From positions 180,688 to 244,687 of the forward strand of contig NZ_BOOY01000005.1 of assembly GCF_016863475.1 (NCBI RefSeq): a stretch of 64,000 nucleotides of DNA, in the 5' to 3' direction. This document shows positions 9,623-17,827 of this stretch, piece by piece. Numbering within the stretch: position 1 is the first letter of the stretch; every line of letters begins with the position of its first letter. This DNA is from Spirilliplanes yamanashiensis (GTDB lineage Bacteria > Actinomycetota > Actinomycetes > Mycobacteriales > Micromonosporaceae). The position numbers and the translations under genes are program-made. The notes below the pieces were generated by a model that was not told where the DNA came from, did not search any database, and worked only from the letters and a program-made list of their open reading frames with translations.

Positions 9623-10309
9623 ATGCGGGTTCTGGTGGTCGAGGACGAGCGCAACCTCGCCGACGCGATCGTCCGCGGGCTACGCCGGCAGGGCATGGCC
9701 GTCGACGTCGCCTACGACGGTCTGCAGGGCCACGAGATGGCGTACGTGACGCGCTACGACGTCGTCGTGCTCGACCGGGACCTGCCCGGCATGCACGGCG
9801 ACGAGATCTGCGCGCAGCTCGTCGCCTCGGGCGCGCTCACCCGCATCATCATGCTCACCGCCAGCTCCACCGTCACCGAACGCGTCGAGGGCCTCCAGCT
9901 CGGCGCCGACGACTACCTGCCCAAGCCGTTCGACTTCGCCGAGCTCGTCGCCCGCGTCCAGGCCCTCGGCCGGCGGGCCACCCCGGCCGCCCCGCCCGTG
10001 CTCACCGTCGGCGACCTGGTGCTCGACCAGGCCCGCCGGGTCGTCACCCGGGGCGGGCTGCCCGTCGAGCTGACCAACAAGGAGTTCGGCGTCCTGGAGG
10101 AGCTGCTCAAGGCGCGCGGCGGCGTCGTCTCCAGCGAGGAACTGCTCGAACGCGTCTGGGACGCCAACACCGACCCGTTCACCACCACCGTCCGGGTCAC
10201 CGTCATGACGCTGCGCAAGAAGATCGGGGACCCGCCGCTCATCGAGACCGTGGTCGGCGCCGGCTACCGCGTCCCCGAACCCGTGTCCGTGACCGGCGGT
10301 GGCGCGTGA
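9623..10309 (+). CDS. OmpR/PhoB-type response regulator
   Basis: This 228-residue regulator has a receiver domain with acidic pair E7/D8, phospho-acceptor Asp51 (VVVLDRDLPG), the switch threonine in MLTAS and the conserved Lys in LPKPF. A linker near residue 120 leads to a winged-helix DNA-binding domain (about 130-222, with ELTNKEFGVLEELL and the wing VVGAGYRVPEP). The ATG at 9623 follows AGGGAGGG at a good distance. Its gene overlaps that of the sensor kinase by four bases, so the two are a cognate pair. The regulon is unknown; the propeller genes just upstream are candidates by position only. Confidence 0.93.
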   Translation: MRVLVVEDERNLADAIVRGLRRQGMAVDVAYDGLQGHEMAYVTRYDVVVLDRDLPGMHGDEICAQLVASGALTRIIMLTASSTVTERVEGLQLGADDYLPKPFDFAELVARVQALGRRATPAAPPVLTVGDLVLDQARRVVTRGGLPVELTNKEFGVLEELLKARGGVVSSEELLERVWDANTDPFTTTVRVTVMTLRKKIGDPPLIETVVGAGYRVPEPVSVTGGGA

Positions 10310-11538
10310 CCGTCTACCTCACCCGCAAGGTCCGCCACCAGCTGCGCCCCACCCTGCGCCTGCGGCTCACCCTGCTCAACGGCATCCTGCTCGTCGGCGC
10401 CGGGGCCGTGCTCATCCTGCTCGCCTGGCTGCTCGTCGGCGACTCGCTGCACCCCGCCGACCAGCTCGCCCCCGGCGAGATCCTCACCCTGCGCAACGGC
10501 GACCAGATCGAGGCCGGCGTCTGGCAGCAGGGCGTCGTCGAGGCCGCCTCGCAGGAACTGCTCGTCAAGGGCCTCGCCGCCCTCGTCGCCATCGGCCTCA
10601 TCGGCATCGCCGGCGCGTACGCCGTCGCCGGCCGCGCCCTGAAGCCCCTGCACCGCGTCACCGCGACGGCCCGCCGCCTCGGCACCGAGACCCTCGACGA
10701 GCGCATCCGCTACTCCGGCGCCGACGACGAGGTCGCCGAGCTGGCCGCCACCTTCGACGCCATGCTCGACCGCCTCGCCGAGTCGTTCGAGAGCCAGAAA
10801 CGCTTCGTCGCCAACGCCTCCCACGAGCTGCGCACCCCGCTCGCCGTCATGCGCACCGAGATCGACGTGACCCTCAGCGACGACGAGGCCGACGTCGCCG
10901 AGTACCGCCGCATGGCCAAGGTCGTCCGCAACGCCTCCGAACGCGCCAACGGCCTCGTCGACGCCCTGCTCGTCCTCGCCCGCAGCGAGGCCCAGTCCGG
11001 CCGCCGCCTGGTCCGCAAGGTCCCCGCCGACCTGGCGACCAGCGTCTCCAACGCGCTGTCCGCCGTCCGCGCCGAGGCCGACCGCATCAAGCTCGACGTC
11101 CAGACCGACCTGCGGCCGGCCCCCGTCGTCGGCGACCCGAGCCTGCTCGACCGCCTCGCCGGCAACCTCATCGAGAACGCCATCCGCTACAACCACCTGC
11201 ACGGCCGCCTGTGGGTCCGCGCCGGCCAGGAGGACGGCGTGGTCCGCCTCGTCGTCGGCAACACCGGCTTCGAGGTCGAACCACCCGACGTCCCCGGCCT
11301 GTTCGAACCCTTCCGCCGCGGCGGCTGGGAACGCACCGGCGCCCGCGGCTCCGGCCTGGGCCTGTCCATCGTCCGCGCCGTCTGCGACGCCCACGGCGGC
11401 ACGGTGTCGGCGGTGGCGCAGCCGGGCGGCGGCCTGGAGGTCACGGTCCTGCTCCCGGCCGCGGAGACGACCCCGGTCGTGGCCGCGTCGGCCACCGTCC
11501 CCGGCGAACGCACCACGAGCACCATCCAGCCCGCCTGA
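10306..11538 (+). CDS. Two-component sensor histidine kinase
   Basis: This 410-residue kinase has two transmembrane helices (about residues 22-45 and 88-108) with a short extracytoplasmic sensor loop of about 40 residues between them, then HAMP, a HisKA domain with phospho-acceptor His173 (ASHELRTP), and an HATPase domain with N-box NLIENAIRYN and G-box GSGLGLSIV. The short loop suggests sensing at or in the membrane. It begins at GTG 10306, overlapping the regulator stop. The gene ends inside the first copy of a local repeat array. Confidence 0.93.
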   Translation: MTVYLTRKVRHQLRPTLRLRLTLLNGILLVGAGAVLILLAWLLVGDSLHPADQLAPGEILTLRNGDQIEAGVWQQGVVEAASQELLVKGLAALVAIGLIGIAGAYAVAGRALKPLHRVTATARRLGTETLDERIRYSGADDEVAELAATFDAMLDRLAESFESQKRFVANASHELRTPLAVMRTEIDVTLSDDEADVAEYRRMAKVVRNASERANGLVDALLVLARSEAQSGRRLVRKVPADLATSVSNALSAVRAEADRIKLDVQTDLRPAPVVGDPSLLDRLAGNLIENAIRYNHLHGRLWVRAGQEDGVVRLVVGNTGFEVEPPDVPGLFEPFRRGGWERTGARGSGLGLSIVRAVCDAHGGTVSAVAQPGGGLEVTVLLPAAETTPVVAASATVPGERTTSTIQPA

Positions 11539-11684
11539 CGGCTCCGCCGTTGTTCAGCCCGCCTGACGGCGGGGTCGGCGCTCAGCCCCGGCTGGTGGCG
11601 GGGTCGGCGCTCAGCCTTCCCGACGGTGGGGTCTGCGCTTCGCCCGCCTCGCGGCGGGGCCGGCGTTCAGCCGGCCTTGCGGCG
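11527..11684. repeat. Six-unit degenerate 27-29 bp repeat between convergent genes
   Basis: Units begin at 11527, 11555, 11583, 11612, 11641 and 11668 with the theme CAGCCCGCCTGACGGCGG followed by GGTCGGCGCT. The first unit contains the stop of the kinase gene and the last unit, read on the other strand, contains the stop of the DUF2637 gene. Each unit has CCGCC/GGCGG arms and could fold, so the array may act as a two-way terminator. Confidence 0.75.
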
Positions 11685-12776
11685 CACCTCGCGCAGCCGG
11701 GCCGTGGTGATGCCCAGCTCGGCGGCGAGTTCGTCGTCGGTGGCCTCGGGCCGCTCCGCTCTGATGCGGGCGGCCAGCGCCACGGTCTCCGCCGCCGACC
11801 GGCGCGGCCGGGCCGCGCGGCCCTGACCCGTCGCGGGCTCACCGGCAGCCTCCTGACCGGCCGCCTGCTGGCCGGGCGCCGGCTCACCGGGGGTCATGCC
11901 GGTGCGCTTCGCCGCGCTCGCCACCAGCGAACCGCCGGGCCGCGCGCCCGCCCGCCGCCTCTGCGCCGCCTCGTCGCGCCCCGCCGGCCGGCTGCCGGTG
12001 GAGGCGGTGACGCGGGTCGTGCCCGGCGCCGTCCGGGTGGCCGGCAGGGTGGCGCGCGCGCCCGCGGCGACGGGCATCTGCTGCGGCTGCTGCTCGCGCC
12101 GGGTGGCCGGCTTCAGGCTGGAGGCGACGGCGTCCAGCAGGGCCGGGTCGAGGCGGCCGCCCTGCCCGGCCAGCGCCTGGTCGGCCGCGGGCTGCGCCGG
12201 GGTGGGCACGAGGTGGGGGAGGGACTCGGCGGGTCGCCCGCGGCCCGCCGCCTGCTCCCGCTGCGCGGCCCGGGCCTGCGCCTGGGCCTGCGCCTCGGCT
12301 TGGGCTGCCGCCTGGGCCTGGGCTGCGGCCTGGGCGGTCTGAACCTGGGCTGCGGCCTGGGCTGCGGGCTGGACCTGGGCCTGCTCCGCGGAGATGCGCG
12401 CGCCCAGCTCCACCAGGCAGATGCTCGCGACCACGATCAGGCCGTCCACCGACAGCGGCAACAGGTACGGCGACGCGCCCGTCTCCCCGTACCGGGCGGC
12501 GACTCCCACCATGTGCCAGTACGACACCCACGCGGCGATCCCGGCGATGGTGGCGGTGGCGACCAGCCGGGCGGCGGCCAGCGACCGGCGGTGCACCGGT
12601 ACCCGCGAGATCAGCTCCACCGTCAGCAGCAACGCCAGCGGCGGCCAGGCGGCGATCGCCTGGCTGATGGGGTTGTCCTGGGCGTGCAGGATGTTCGCGA
12701 CCACCGAGGCGGCGACACCCAGGACCAGGGTGGCGCGGACCGCCCACCGGACCCGGCGAAGCTGCGGGAGGGGCAC
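11667..12776 (-). CDS. DUF2637 membrane protein with C-terminal HTH-like segment
   Basis: This 369-residue protein starts with four membrane helices in its first 130 residues, matching the DUF2637 family known from actinomycete transfer (Spd) proteins and chromosomes. A low-complexity Ala/Gln region follows (residues 130-180), then a variable basic/Pro-rich linker. The last 45 residues (ERPEATDDELAAELGITT and onward) look like a small helix-turn-helix. The GTG start at 12776 has GGAG seven bases upstream. The function is unknown. A membrane-tethered DNA-binding role, as in plasmid transfer proteins, fits the domain order, but no transfer genes lie nearby. Confidence 0.75.
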   Translation of the reverse strand: MPLPQLRRVRWAVRATLVLGVAASVVANILHAQDNPISQAIAAWPPLALLLTVELISRVPVHRRSLAAARLVATATIAGIAAWVSYWHMVGVAARYGETGASPYLLPLSVDGLIVVASICLVELGARISAEQAQVQPAAQAAAQVQTAQAAAQAQAAAQAEAQAQAQARAAQREQAAGRGRPAESLPHLVPTPAQPAADQALAGQGGRLDPALLDAVASSLKPATRREQQPQQMPVAAGARATLPATRTAPGTTRVTASTGSRPAGRDEAAQRRRAGARPGGSLVASAAKRTGMTPGEPAPGQQAAGQEAAGEPATGQGRAARPRRSAAETVALAARIRAERPEATDDELAAELGITTARLREVRRKAG

Positions 12777-13123
12777 CGGACACTCCTAACCGTGCGATCG
12801 GACGCGTGCGAACGGCGGCCCACGCCCCGCGGGCCGCCGACCATCCTGGCCAATCGATGTTTCGGCGCGCCACCCGCCGGACGGATCGCCGCCGGATTGA
12901 GTGTCAACGATCGGCGCCCCGTGACGGTGCCGCTGCGCGGGGCAGTGGATCATGCCAATCTCGGCCGGGCGGCCGCCGCGGCCCCGTTCCCCGTCGGCGG
13001 CGCGCGACCGCCCGCCGCGGAACGGCCTACGTCGTGCGCGCGCCGCCGCATCGTCCACCCTGGACCGCCCCGTCCGCCGCAGCGGAGGTGACCTTGGCCA
13101 CGATCGACCGTCTGCACCATGCC
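12777..13123. other. Intergenic stretch without recognisable gene
   Basis: About 350 bases separate the DUF2637 start from the terminator of the proline-rich gene. Apart from the ribosome binding site at 12784-12787 I see no promoter consensus, conserved RNA or convincing small reading frame. Frames crossing it have no domain-like composition. Confidence 0.5.
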
Positions 13124-13159
13124 GACGGGCCGCGCCCCCGGGTGGGAGCGCGGCCCGTC
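13124..13159 (-). terminator. Rho-independent-like hairpin after proline-rich gene
   Basis: A perfect 12-bp stem (GACGGGCCGCGC paired with GCGCGGCCCGTC) with a 12-base loop lies 18 bases beyond the stop of the proline-rich gene. There is no T-tract, as is common in this GC range. Confidence 0.65.
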
Positions 13160-13176
13160 AGGTCGTCCGAGGAGGG

Positions 13177-14109
13177 TTACTCCTTCTTCTCGATCTCGGC
13201 GCGCAGCGCCGGGAAGTCGCCCGCCACCTCGTCCGCGGTCTTGAAGAACGTGCCGATCATCGCGACGCTGCCCTGGTCGGCCCAGCCGCACACCGCCAGC
13301 TTGACGCCGGAGGCGTCGGCGTTGCCGCACTTCGCGACGCCGCCCAGCGGGCCTGCCTCGATCGGGGCGACGTCGGTGATCCGCATGCCGGAACCGCCCA
13401 TGCTGGAGAAGAAGCGGTCCAGCTCCTTCGCCGGGTCCGTCACCGGCGCCGACGCGCCCGCGATCAGCACGATGTCCTGCTCCAGCGGGTTGCCGTACAG
13501 GGCACCGACCGTGCTGGTCGCGGCCGGGACGCTGCGCTCCAGCTCGCTCGTCAGCTGCTCGGTGATCGCCGAGAACTGCGGGTCGTTCAGCTTCGGCCGC
13601 CCGCCCAGCGTCGTCGGCGCGACCAGGCGGGTGTTCGTGGCGGCGACGCCCGCGCCGACCTCGTCGCGCAACAGGAAGTAGCCGCCGACGGCCGCGCCCG
13701 CGCACAGCACCACGACGATGCCCAGCGAGATGAGGATGATCGGCAGCGCCCGCGACTTCTTCTTCGGCGGCGGGTAGCCGGGCGCGCCACCGAAGCCCTG
13801 GTCGGCCGGCGGCGGATAGCCCGGCGCGGAGCCGAAGCCCTGGTCGGCCGGCGGCGGGTAGCCGGGTGCGGAGCCGAAGCCCTGGTTCGCGGGCGGCGGG
13901 TAGCCACCCGGCTGCGCGTACTGGCCCTGGCCCGGCTGGCCCTGGCCCGGCGGCGGGTACTGGGCGGGCTGCGGCGGGTACGGGCCCTGCCCCGGCGGCG
14001 GGTACCCGCCCGGCGCGCCGGCGTTCGGGTCGCCCGGCGGCGGGTAGGACGGCTGGCCCGGCGGCGGGTAGCCCTGCGGGTCCTGCGGCGGGTACGGCGG
14101 CTGTGACAT
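13177..14109 (-). CDS. Proline-rich single-pass membrane protein A
   Basis: This 310-residue protein has a cytosolic half rich in YPPPG motifs, including three near-identical 14-residue units (PPADQGFGSAPGYP type) just before a KKKSR stop-transfer signal. One membrane helix (about residues 127-148) is followed by an extracytoplasmic domain of about 160 residues with two conserved cysteines. The ATG at 14109 is preferred over an upstream in-frame start because GGAG lies at the right distance. The next gene upstream encodes a paralog. Pro-rich cytosolic tails of this kind occur in many actinomycete membrane proteins; the function is unknown. Confidence 0.72.
   Translation of the reverse strand: MSQPPYPPQDPQGYPPPGQPSYPPPGDPNAGAPGGYPPPGQGPYPPQPAQYPPPGQGQPGQGQYAQPGGYPPPANQGFGSAPGYPPPADQGFGSAPGYPPPADQGFGGAPGYPPPKKKSRALPIILISLGIVVVLCAGAAVGGYFLLRDEVGAGVAATNTRLVAPTTLGGRPKLNDPQFSAITEQLTSELERSVPAATSTVGALYGNPLEQDIVLIAGASAPVTDPAKELDRFFSSMGGSGMRITDVAPIEAGPLGGVAKCGNADASGVKLAVCGWADQGSVAMIGTFFKTADEVAGDFPALRAEIEKKE
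13765..13905 (-). repeat. Three 42-bp coding repeats in proline-rich protein A
   Basis: Three tandem near-identical units of 42 bases encode the GFGSAPGYPPPADQ module. Their near identity at the DNA level points to recent duplication by slippage. Confidence 0.7.
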
Positions 14110-14174
14110 CAGCACTCCAGGAAACGGTGGTCCAGGCCAGCTCACAGTACGTGCCCAGGGCTCGCCCCCGCGGC

Positions 14175-15617
14175 TCAGACCTCCTTCTCCAGCTCCGCGC
14201 GCAACCGCAGGAAGTCCGGCCGGATGTCCGTGCCGCCCGTCGACGTGATCACGCCCACGACGGTGGAATTGGCCCAGAAGCAGAACGTCGACCGCACCGT
14301 CGTGCCCCCCACGGTGGCCTCGGTCTCGCCGCAGCGCGCCTCCCCGCCGAGCGGCCCCGCGTCGACCTCGCCGACGTCGTGCATCGTGACGAGGTTGCCG
14401 GTCTGGCCGTCGACCTGGTCGCCGTAGCGGTCCAGCACGTCATCCGGGTCGCCGATGTCGCCGTTGATCCCCACCACGACCAGGCTGTCCTTCAGCGGGT
14501 CGCCGTAGAACCCGGCGAGGGTCTCCCGGGCGCCGGGCACCACCTTCTTGACCTCGGCGGAGACGGCGCCGCCGTTCAGGGTGGAGGAGGGGCTCTTGGC
14601 CCGGCCCGCCAGCGTCGGGGGCAGGCTGATCCGGGTCTTCGGGCCGCTGTCCCCGCCGCCGAACACGACGACCGCCCCGACGGCCAGCAGCGCCAGCACG
14701 ACGACGGCGGCCGCGCCGATCAGGGCGATCTTCTTGCCGCTGCCGCTGGGCGGCTGGCCCGGGCCGCCCGGGTGGATGTAGGGGTAGCCGGGCTGCGGCG
14801 GGTGACCGCCGTCAGCGGGGTAGGCCGGGTAACCGGGCTGGCCGGGCGGGGGATAGCCGGGGTGGCCGGCGGAGGCGGTGTGGCCGGGCCCGGAGGGGTG
14901 GCCCGGCTGGGCGGTCCGGCCGGGCGCGGGATAGCCGGGCACGGGATAGCCGGGCTGGGGGTGTCCCGGCTGGGCGGCGTTGCCAGGCTGGCCGAACTGT
15001 CCCGGCCCTGGGGACTGGCCGGGCCCGGTGGAGTAGCCGGGCGTGGCCGATCGGTCCGGCCAGGTGGGGTGGCCCGGCTGGATGGGGTAGCCGGGCGCGG
15101 CGGACTGGCCCGGCCCGGCGGGGTAGCCGGGCCGGGCGGGGTAGCCCGACTGCGCGGGGTAGCCGGACTGCGCGGGGTAGCCGGACTGCGCGGGGTAGCC
15201 GGGCTCCGCGGGGTAGGCAGGCGTGGCCGACTGGCCTGTCCCGGTGGGGTAGGCCGGCTGAGCGGGATAGCCGGGCGTGGCCGACTGGCCCGGACCGGTG
15301 GGGTAGCCCGGCGGGGTGGGGTAGCCGAGCGGTGCCGACTGGCCCGGCGCGGTGGGATAGCCGGGCTGGGCGGGATAGCCGGGCGCGGCCGACTGCTCCG
15401 GCCCGGTGGGGTAGCCCGGCTGGGTGGGGTAGCCGGGCGCGACGGACTGGCCCGGCCCAGTGGGGTAGCCCGGCTGCGCGGGATGACCCGGCGGGGCCGG
15501 CACCCCCGCGGACGCCCCGCCCTCCGCCGGATACCCGGGCGCAGCACCACCCTCAGCCGGGGCCGGATGGTCCGGCGACGGCGGGTGCCCGGCGGGGTCC
15601 TGCGGCGGCTGTGACAT
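14175..15617 (-). CDS. Proline-rich single-pass membrane protein B
   Basis: This 480-residue paralog has a far longer repetitive cytosolic region (about residues 15-290) built from GYPxxPGQS and GYPAQ-type hexa- to nonapeptides. A basic GKK precedes one membrane helix (about 300-322), and the C-terminal ectodomain ends with the same signature as protein A: GPLGGxxxCG, then a Cys-x-WA motif and a final RAELEKE. The start at 15617 has GGAG upstream. The ectodomain similarity (SLPPTLAGR versus LVAPTTLGGR) shows that A and B arose by gene duplication, and the cytosolic tails then diverged by repeat expansion. The function is unknown. Confidence 0.72.
   Translation of the reverse strand: MSQPPQDPAGHPPSPDHPAPAEGGAAPGYPAEGGASAGVPAPPGHPAQPGYPTGPGQSVAPGYPTQPGYPTGPEQSAAPGYPAQPGYPTAPGQSAPLGYPTPPGYPTGPGQSATPGYPAQPAYPTGTGQSATPAYPAEPGYPAQSGYPAQSGYPAQSGYPARPGYPAGPGQSAAPGYPIQPGHPTWPDRSATPGYSTGPGQSPGPGQFGQPGNAAQPGHPQPGYPVPGYPAPGRTAQPGHPSGPGHTASAGHPGYPPPGQPGYPAYPADGGHPPQPGYPYIHPGGPGQPPSGSGKKIALIGAAAVVVLALLAVGAVVVFGGGDSGPKTRISLPPTLAGRAKSPSSTLNGGAVSAEVKKVVPGARETLAGFYGDPLKDSLVVVGINGDIGDPDDVLDRYGDQVDGQTGNLVTMHDVGEVDAGPLGGEARCGETEATVGGTTVRSTFCFWANSTVVGVITSTGGTDIRPDFLRLRAELEKEV
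14800..15500 (-). repeat. Repetitive GYPx-encoding region in proline-rich protein B
   Basis: About 700 bases consist of degenerate 18-base multiples encoding GYP-containing peptides. Three copies around 15147-15200 are exact 18-base repeats encoding GYPAQS, which shows ongoing slippage. Confidence 0.75.
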
Positions 15618-15702
15618 GGGGGTGCTCCAACGACGCTCGGGGTGAGCCGTGACTGTAGCGGCCACCCCGGACACCGCGCCGTCCCGAGTGGACAGACCGG
15701 AC

Positions 15703-15747
15703 GACAGCGCCCCCGCACACCGGGAAACCGGGTGCGGGGGCGCTGTC
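15703..15747 (-). terminator. Long hairpin after the beta-oxidation operon
   Basis: GACAGCGCCCCCGCAC pairs with GTGCGGGGGCGCTGTC, and the stem continues through CCGG/CCGG with one bulged A and a GAAA-like loop. It begins 14 bases after the stop of the FadJ-like gene and closes that operon. Confidence 0.8.
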
Positions 15748-15760
15748 ACAAGCGGACCCG

Positions 15761-17827
15761 TCAGGGCAGGGACGCGACCCCGCGGGGCAGGAAGCGCCGC
15801 CCGGTGACGCGTTCCGAGGTGCCGGTGCGGTCCAGGTACGGGGTGACGCCGCCGAGCGGGAAGGGCCAGCCGGCGCCGAGGATCATGCACAGGTCGATGT
15901 CCTGCGCCTCGGCGACGACGCCCTCGTCCAGCATGAGCCGGATCTCCTGGGCCAAGGCGTCGAGCGCGCGTTGGCGTACCTGCTCGGCCGTGAGCGGTGC
16001 GGAACCGGCCTCGAAGAGGGCGACCACCTCGGGGTTGATCTCGTCGTCGACCATGAGCGGCTTGCCGCTCTCGGCGATGCGCCGCAGGTTGTCGGACAGG
16101 CCGAAGCGGTCGGGGAACGCCTCGTGCAGGGTGCCGCCGACGTGGTAGGCGACGCCCGGCCCGACGAGGTGCAGCAGGGCGAGCGGGCGCATCGGGAGGC
16201 CGAGCGGGTCGAGGGCCTGGTCGGCGACCTCCACGGGGGTGCCGGCGTCGATGGCGGCGTGGATCTCGCCGAGGAAGCGGAACAGCAGCCGGTTGACGAC
16301 GAACGCCGGGGCGTCCTTGACGAGCACGGCGGACTTCTTCAGCGCCTTGGCGGTGGCGAACGCGGTGGCGAGGGTGGCGTCGTCGGTCTGGTCGCCGCGG
16401 ACGATCTCCAGCAGCGGCAGGACGGCGACGGGGTTGAAGAAGTGGAAGCCGACGAGCCGCTCGGGGTGCTCCATCGAGGCGGCCATCGCGTTGACGCTGA
16501 GCGACGAGGTGTTGGTGGCGAGCAGGGCCTCGGGGGAGACGATCTTCTCGATCTCGGCCCAGACCTGCTTCTTCACCTCCAGGTCCTCGAAGACGGCCTC
16601 GATGACGAAGTCGGCGTCGGCGAACGCGTTCTTGTCGACGGTGCCGCTGACGAGGCCGCGGACCTTGGCGGCGGTGCCGGCGCGCATGCGCTTCTTGGCG
16701 ACCTGCTTGTCGATCTGCGAGCGGACGTACTCGACGCCCTTGTCGACCCGGGTCTGGTCGAGGTCGGTCATGACGACGGGGACCTCGAGCCGGCGGGCGA
16801 ACAGCAGCGCCAGCTGCGACGCCATGAGGCCGGCGCCGACGATGCCGACCTTGGTGACCTTCCGCGCGAGCTCGGCCGGGGGAGCGCCGACGGGGCGCTT
16901 GGCGCGGCGCTGCACCAGGTCGAACGCGTACAGGCTGCTGCGGCACTCCTCGCTCATGATGAGGTCGGCGAGCGCCTCGTCCTCGGCGGCGGTGCCGTCG
17001 GCGAACGAGGCGTCCTTGGCCAGGGCCAGCAGCTCCAGGGCCTTGTTGGCGGCCGGGTGGGCGCCGTGCAGGCGCTCGTCGAGCTGCTGCCGGGCGAAGT
17101 ACAGCACCCCGTCCCACATCTCGCGGTCGACCTCGGGGCGGGTGACGGTGATGTCGCCCTTGACGACCCCGGCGGCCCACTCCAGCGAGCGCTCCAGGAA
17201 GTCGGCGGCCTCCAACAGGACGTCGGCGACGCCCATCTCGGCGGCCTGGGCCGGCTTGAGGACCTTCTGGGTGAGCGGGTTCTGCAGGATGACCTGCGCG
17301 GCGCCGGGGATGCCGATGAGGTTCGGCAGCAGCTGCGAGCCGCCCCAGCCGGGGATGAGGCCGATGGCGACCTCGGGCAGGCCGAGCGCGGCGGCGCCGC
17401 CGGACACGGTCCGGTAGTGGCAGTGCAGGGCCACCTCGAAGCCGCCGCCGAGGGCTGCGCCGTTGATGAACGCGAACGTGGGGACGGTGCTGTCCTTGAG
17501 CCGGCGGAACAGGGCGTGCCCGGCCCGGCCCAGCTCGACGGCCTGCTCGCGGCTCGACACCTTCGGCATGAGGGTGATGTCGGCGCCGACGCAGAAGATG
17601 TACGGCTTGCCGGTGAGCGCGATGAACGCCGGCTCCGCCGCGAACGCGCGGTCCAGCGCGTCGTTGAGGCTCTGCATGCCTGCCGGGCCGAAGCTGTTGG
17701 GCTTCTTGTAGTCCAGGCCGTTGTCGAGAGTGATGAGCGCGGCCGGCTTGTCCAGGCCGGGCACGGGTACGAGGCGCAGCAGCGCCTTGGTCACGACCTC
17801 GTCCGGGTGCTCGATCAGGTCGCTCAC
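15761..17827 (-). CDS. FadJ/FadB-type enoyl-CoA hydratase/3-hydroxyacyl-CoA dehydrogenase
   Basis: This 688-residue multienzyme performs the two middle steps of fatty acid beta-oxidation. The N-terminal crotonase domain (about 1-200) has the oxyanion-hole loop NGAALGGGFEVALHCHYR and the second catalytic glutamate in GLPEVAIGL. The dehydrogenase domain starts at about residue 325 with the NAD motif GIVGAGLMASQ, continues with NTSSLSV and the catalytic HFFNPV region, and ends in two C-terminal helical domains. The usual third glycine of the NAD motif is alanine. The GTG at 17827 overlaps the thiolase stop (GTGA), so the two enzymes are coupled and probably form the trifunctional complex. Confidence 0.93.
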   Translation of the reverse strand: MSDLIEHPDEVVTKALLRLVPVPGLDKPAALITLDNGLDYKKPNSFGPAGMQSLNDALDRAFAAEPAFIALTGKPYIFCVGADITLMPKVSSREQAVELGRAGHALFRRLKDSTVPTFAFINGAALGGGFEVALHCHYRTVSGGAAALGLPEVAIGLIPGWGGSQLLPNLIGIPGAAQVILQNPLTQKVLKPAQAAEMGVADVLLEAADFLERSLEWAAGVVKGDITVTRPEVDREMWDGVLYFARQQLDERLHGAHPAANKALELLALAKDASFADGTAAEDEALADLIMSEECRSSLYAFDLVQRRAKRPVGAPPAELARKVTKVGIVGAGLMASQLALLFARRLEVPVVMTDLDQTRVDKGVEYVRSQIDKQVAKKRMRAGTAAKVRGLVSGTVDKNAFADADFVIEAVFEDLEVKKQVWAEIEKIVSPEALLATNTSSLSVNAMAASMEHPERLVGFHFFNPVAVLPLLEIVRGDQTDDATLATAFATAKALKKSAVLVKDAPAFVVNRLLFRFLGEIHAAIDAGTPVEVADQALDPLGLPMRPLALLHLVGPGVAYHVGGTLHEAFPDRFGLSDNLRRIAESGKPLMVDDEINPEVVALFEAGSAPLTAEQVRQRALDALAQEIRLMLDEGVVAEAQDIDLCMILGAGWPFPLGGVTPYLDRTGTSERVTGRRFLPRGVASLP

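Noticed and set aside
11667..12776. An integrated conjugative element, suggested by DUF2637
   Set aside because: There is no integrase, replication or transfer gene, no tRNA attachment site, and no change in composition.
13765..15500. CRISPR-like regular repeats
   Set aside because: The repeats lie inside reading frames, encode Pro-rich peptides and have no unique spacers.
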